Source: JANNSW01 sp031431235
Lineage (GTDB): Bacteria > Pseudomonadota > Alphaproteobacteria > Rhizobiales > Hyphomicrobiaceae
DNA: 5,051 nt
Reading direction: 5' to 3'
Assembly (NCBI GenBank): GCA_031431235.1
Contig: JANPDA010000335.1
Span: 1 to 5,051 of the forward strand
The notes under the pieces are model-generated. The model was not told the DNA's origin. It saw only the letters and a program-made list of their open reading frames with translations, and ran no database searches. Each line of letters begins with the position of its first letter. Position 1 is the first letter of the stretch. Below, piece by piece: positions 4,914 to 5,051 of the stretch. Position numbers and translations under genes: made by a program.

Positions 4914-5051
4914 TCACCCTGCACTCCACCTCAATGGGAACCGGGACGGATTGGCAATGATCTGGCTGCTGAGATCGACATCCAGGTCCGGCCAGTGATA
5001 GTGCCCCGGCGTCGGCTCCTCGACGTTCAGGACGTGCGCCAGGGGAGCTTC
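4914..5051 (-). CDS. C-terminal part of a small protein, possibly DUF2442-like (start lies outside the window)
   Basis: An open minus-strand frame runs from the window edge to a TGA at 4916-4914, giving 45 residues. It contains HVLNVEEPTPGHYHWPDLDV (6-25) and then DLSSQIIANPSRFPLRWSAG to the end. The HWPDLDVDLS pattern resembles the C-terminal end of DUF2442 proteins, which commonly read IHWPDLDEDIS. Small DUF2442 genes are often found next to DUF4160 genes as putative toxin-antitoxin pairs. The match is from memory and short, so the family call is tentative. The stop lies 22 bp from repeat copy 2, so this gene may be the neighbouring cassette of the same island. Confidence 0.45.
   Translation of the reverse strand, partial: EAPLAHVLNVEEPTPGHYHWPDLDVDLSSQIIANPSRFPLRWSAG

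Overview
The window looks like chromosomal DNA of a GC-rich alphaproteobacterium. The evidence is third-position GC bias in the coding regions, a CCCGG-type palindromic intergenic repeat, and a GyrB tail peptide of alphaproteobacterial type. A member of Hyphomicrobiales (Bosea, Methylobacterium or a relative) is my best guess, but the sequence does not prove it.

Left part (1-2237, both genes on the minus strand). A BMP-family (PF02608) periplasmic substrate-binding protein gene occupies 166-1251. It has a good signal peptide and ribosome site but is broken at codon 107 by one in-frame amber codon. Its 3' side carries a G-rich heptamer repeat and a REP-like hairpin. Upstream of it lies an intact pyrroline-5-carboxylate-reductase-like gene (1425-2237). 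That protein keeps the NAD(P)-binding features of ProC but not the usual ProC substrate-loop signatures, so its substrate is uncertain. A weak sigma-54-like site lies in the gap between the two genes.

Middle (2238-3850, plus strand). A 420-bp non-coding stretch is followed by a gene for an exported protein of unknown family (2658-3812). That gene ends in a strong hairpin without a U-tract.

Right part (3851-5051, minus strand) is a patchwork of remnants and small accessory genes. At 3873-4010 lies a decayed N-terminus of a second ProC-like gene, diverged from the intact one. Next is a two-gene toxin-antitoxin module (antitoxin 4533-4763, RelE/ParE/HigB-like toxin 4267-4533, stop and start codons overlapping). 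A 29-bp imperfect palindrome lies just upstream of the antitoxin and may be its operator. The module is flanked by two 69-bp direct repeats that differ at one base (4127-4195 and 4823-4891). Each repeat encodes the last 19 residues and stop codon of DNA gyrase subunit B, but neither is attached to a gyrB body. The window ends in the C-terminus of another small minus-strand gene (4914-5051), possibly DUF2442-like.

The most interesting feature is this toxin-antitoxin islet between gyrB 3'-end repeats. It has the layout of a cassette integrated at, or accreted onto, a gyrB-tail attachment site. No recombinase gene is visible in the window, so that mechanism is inferred.
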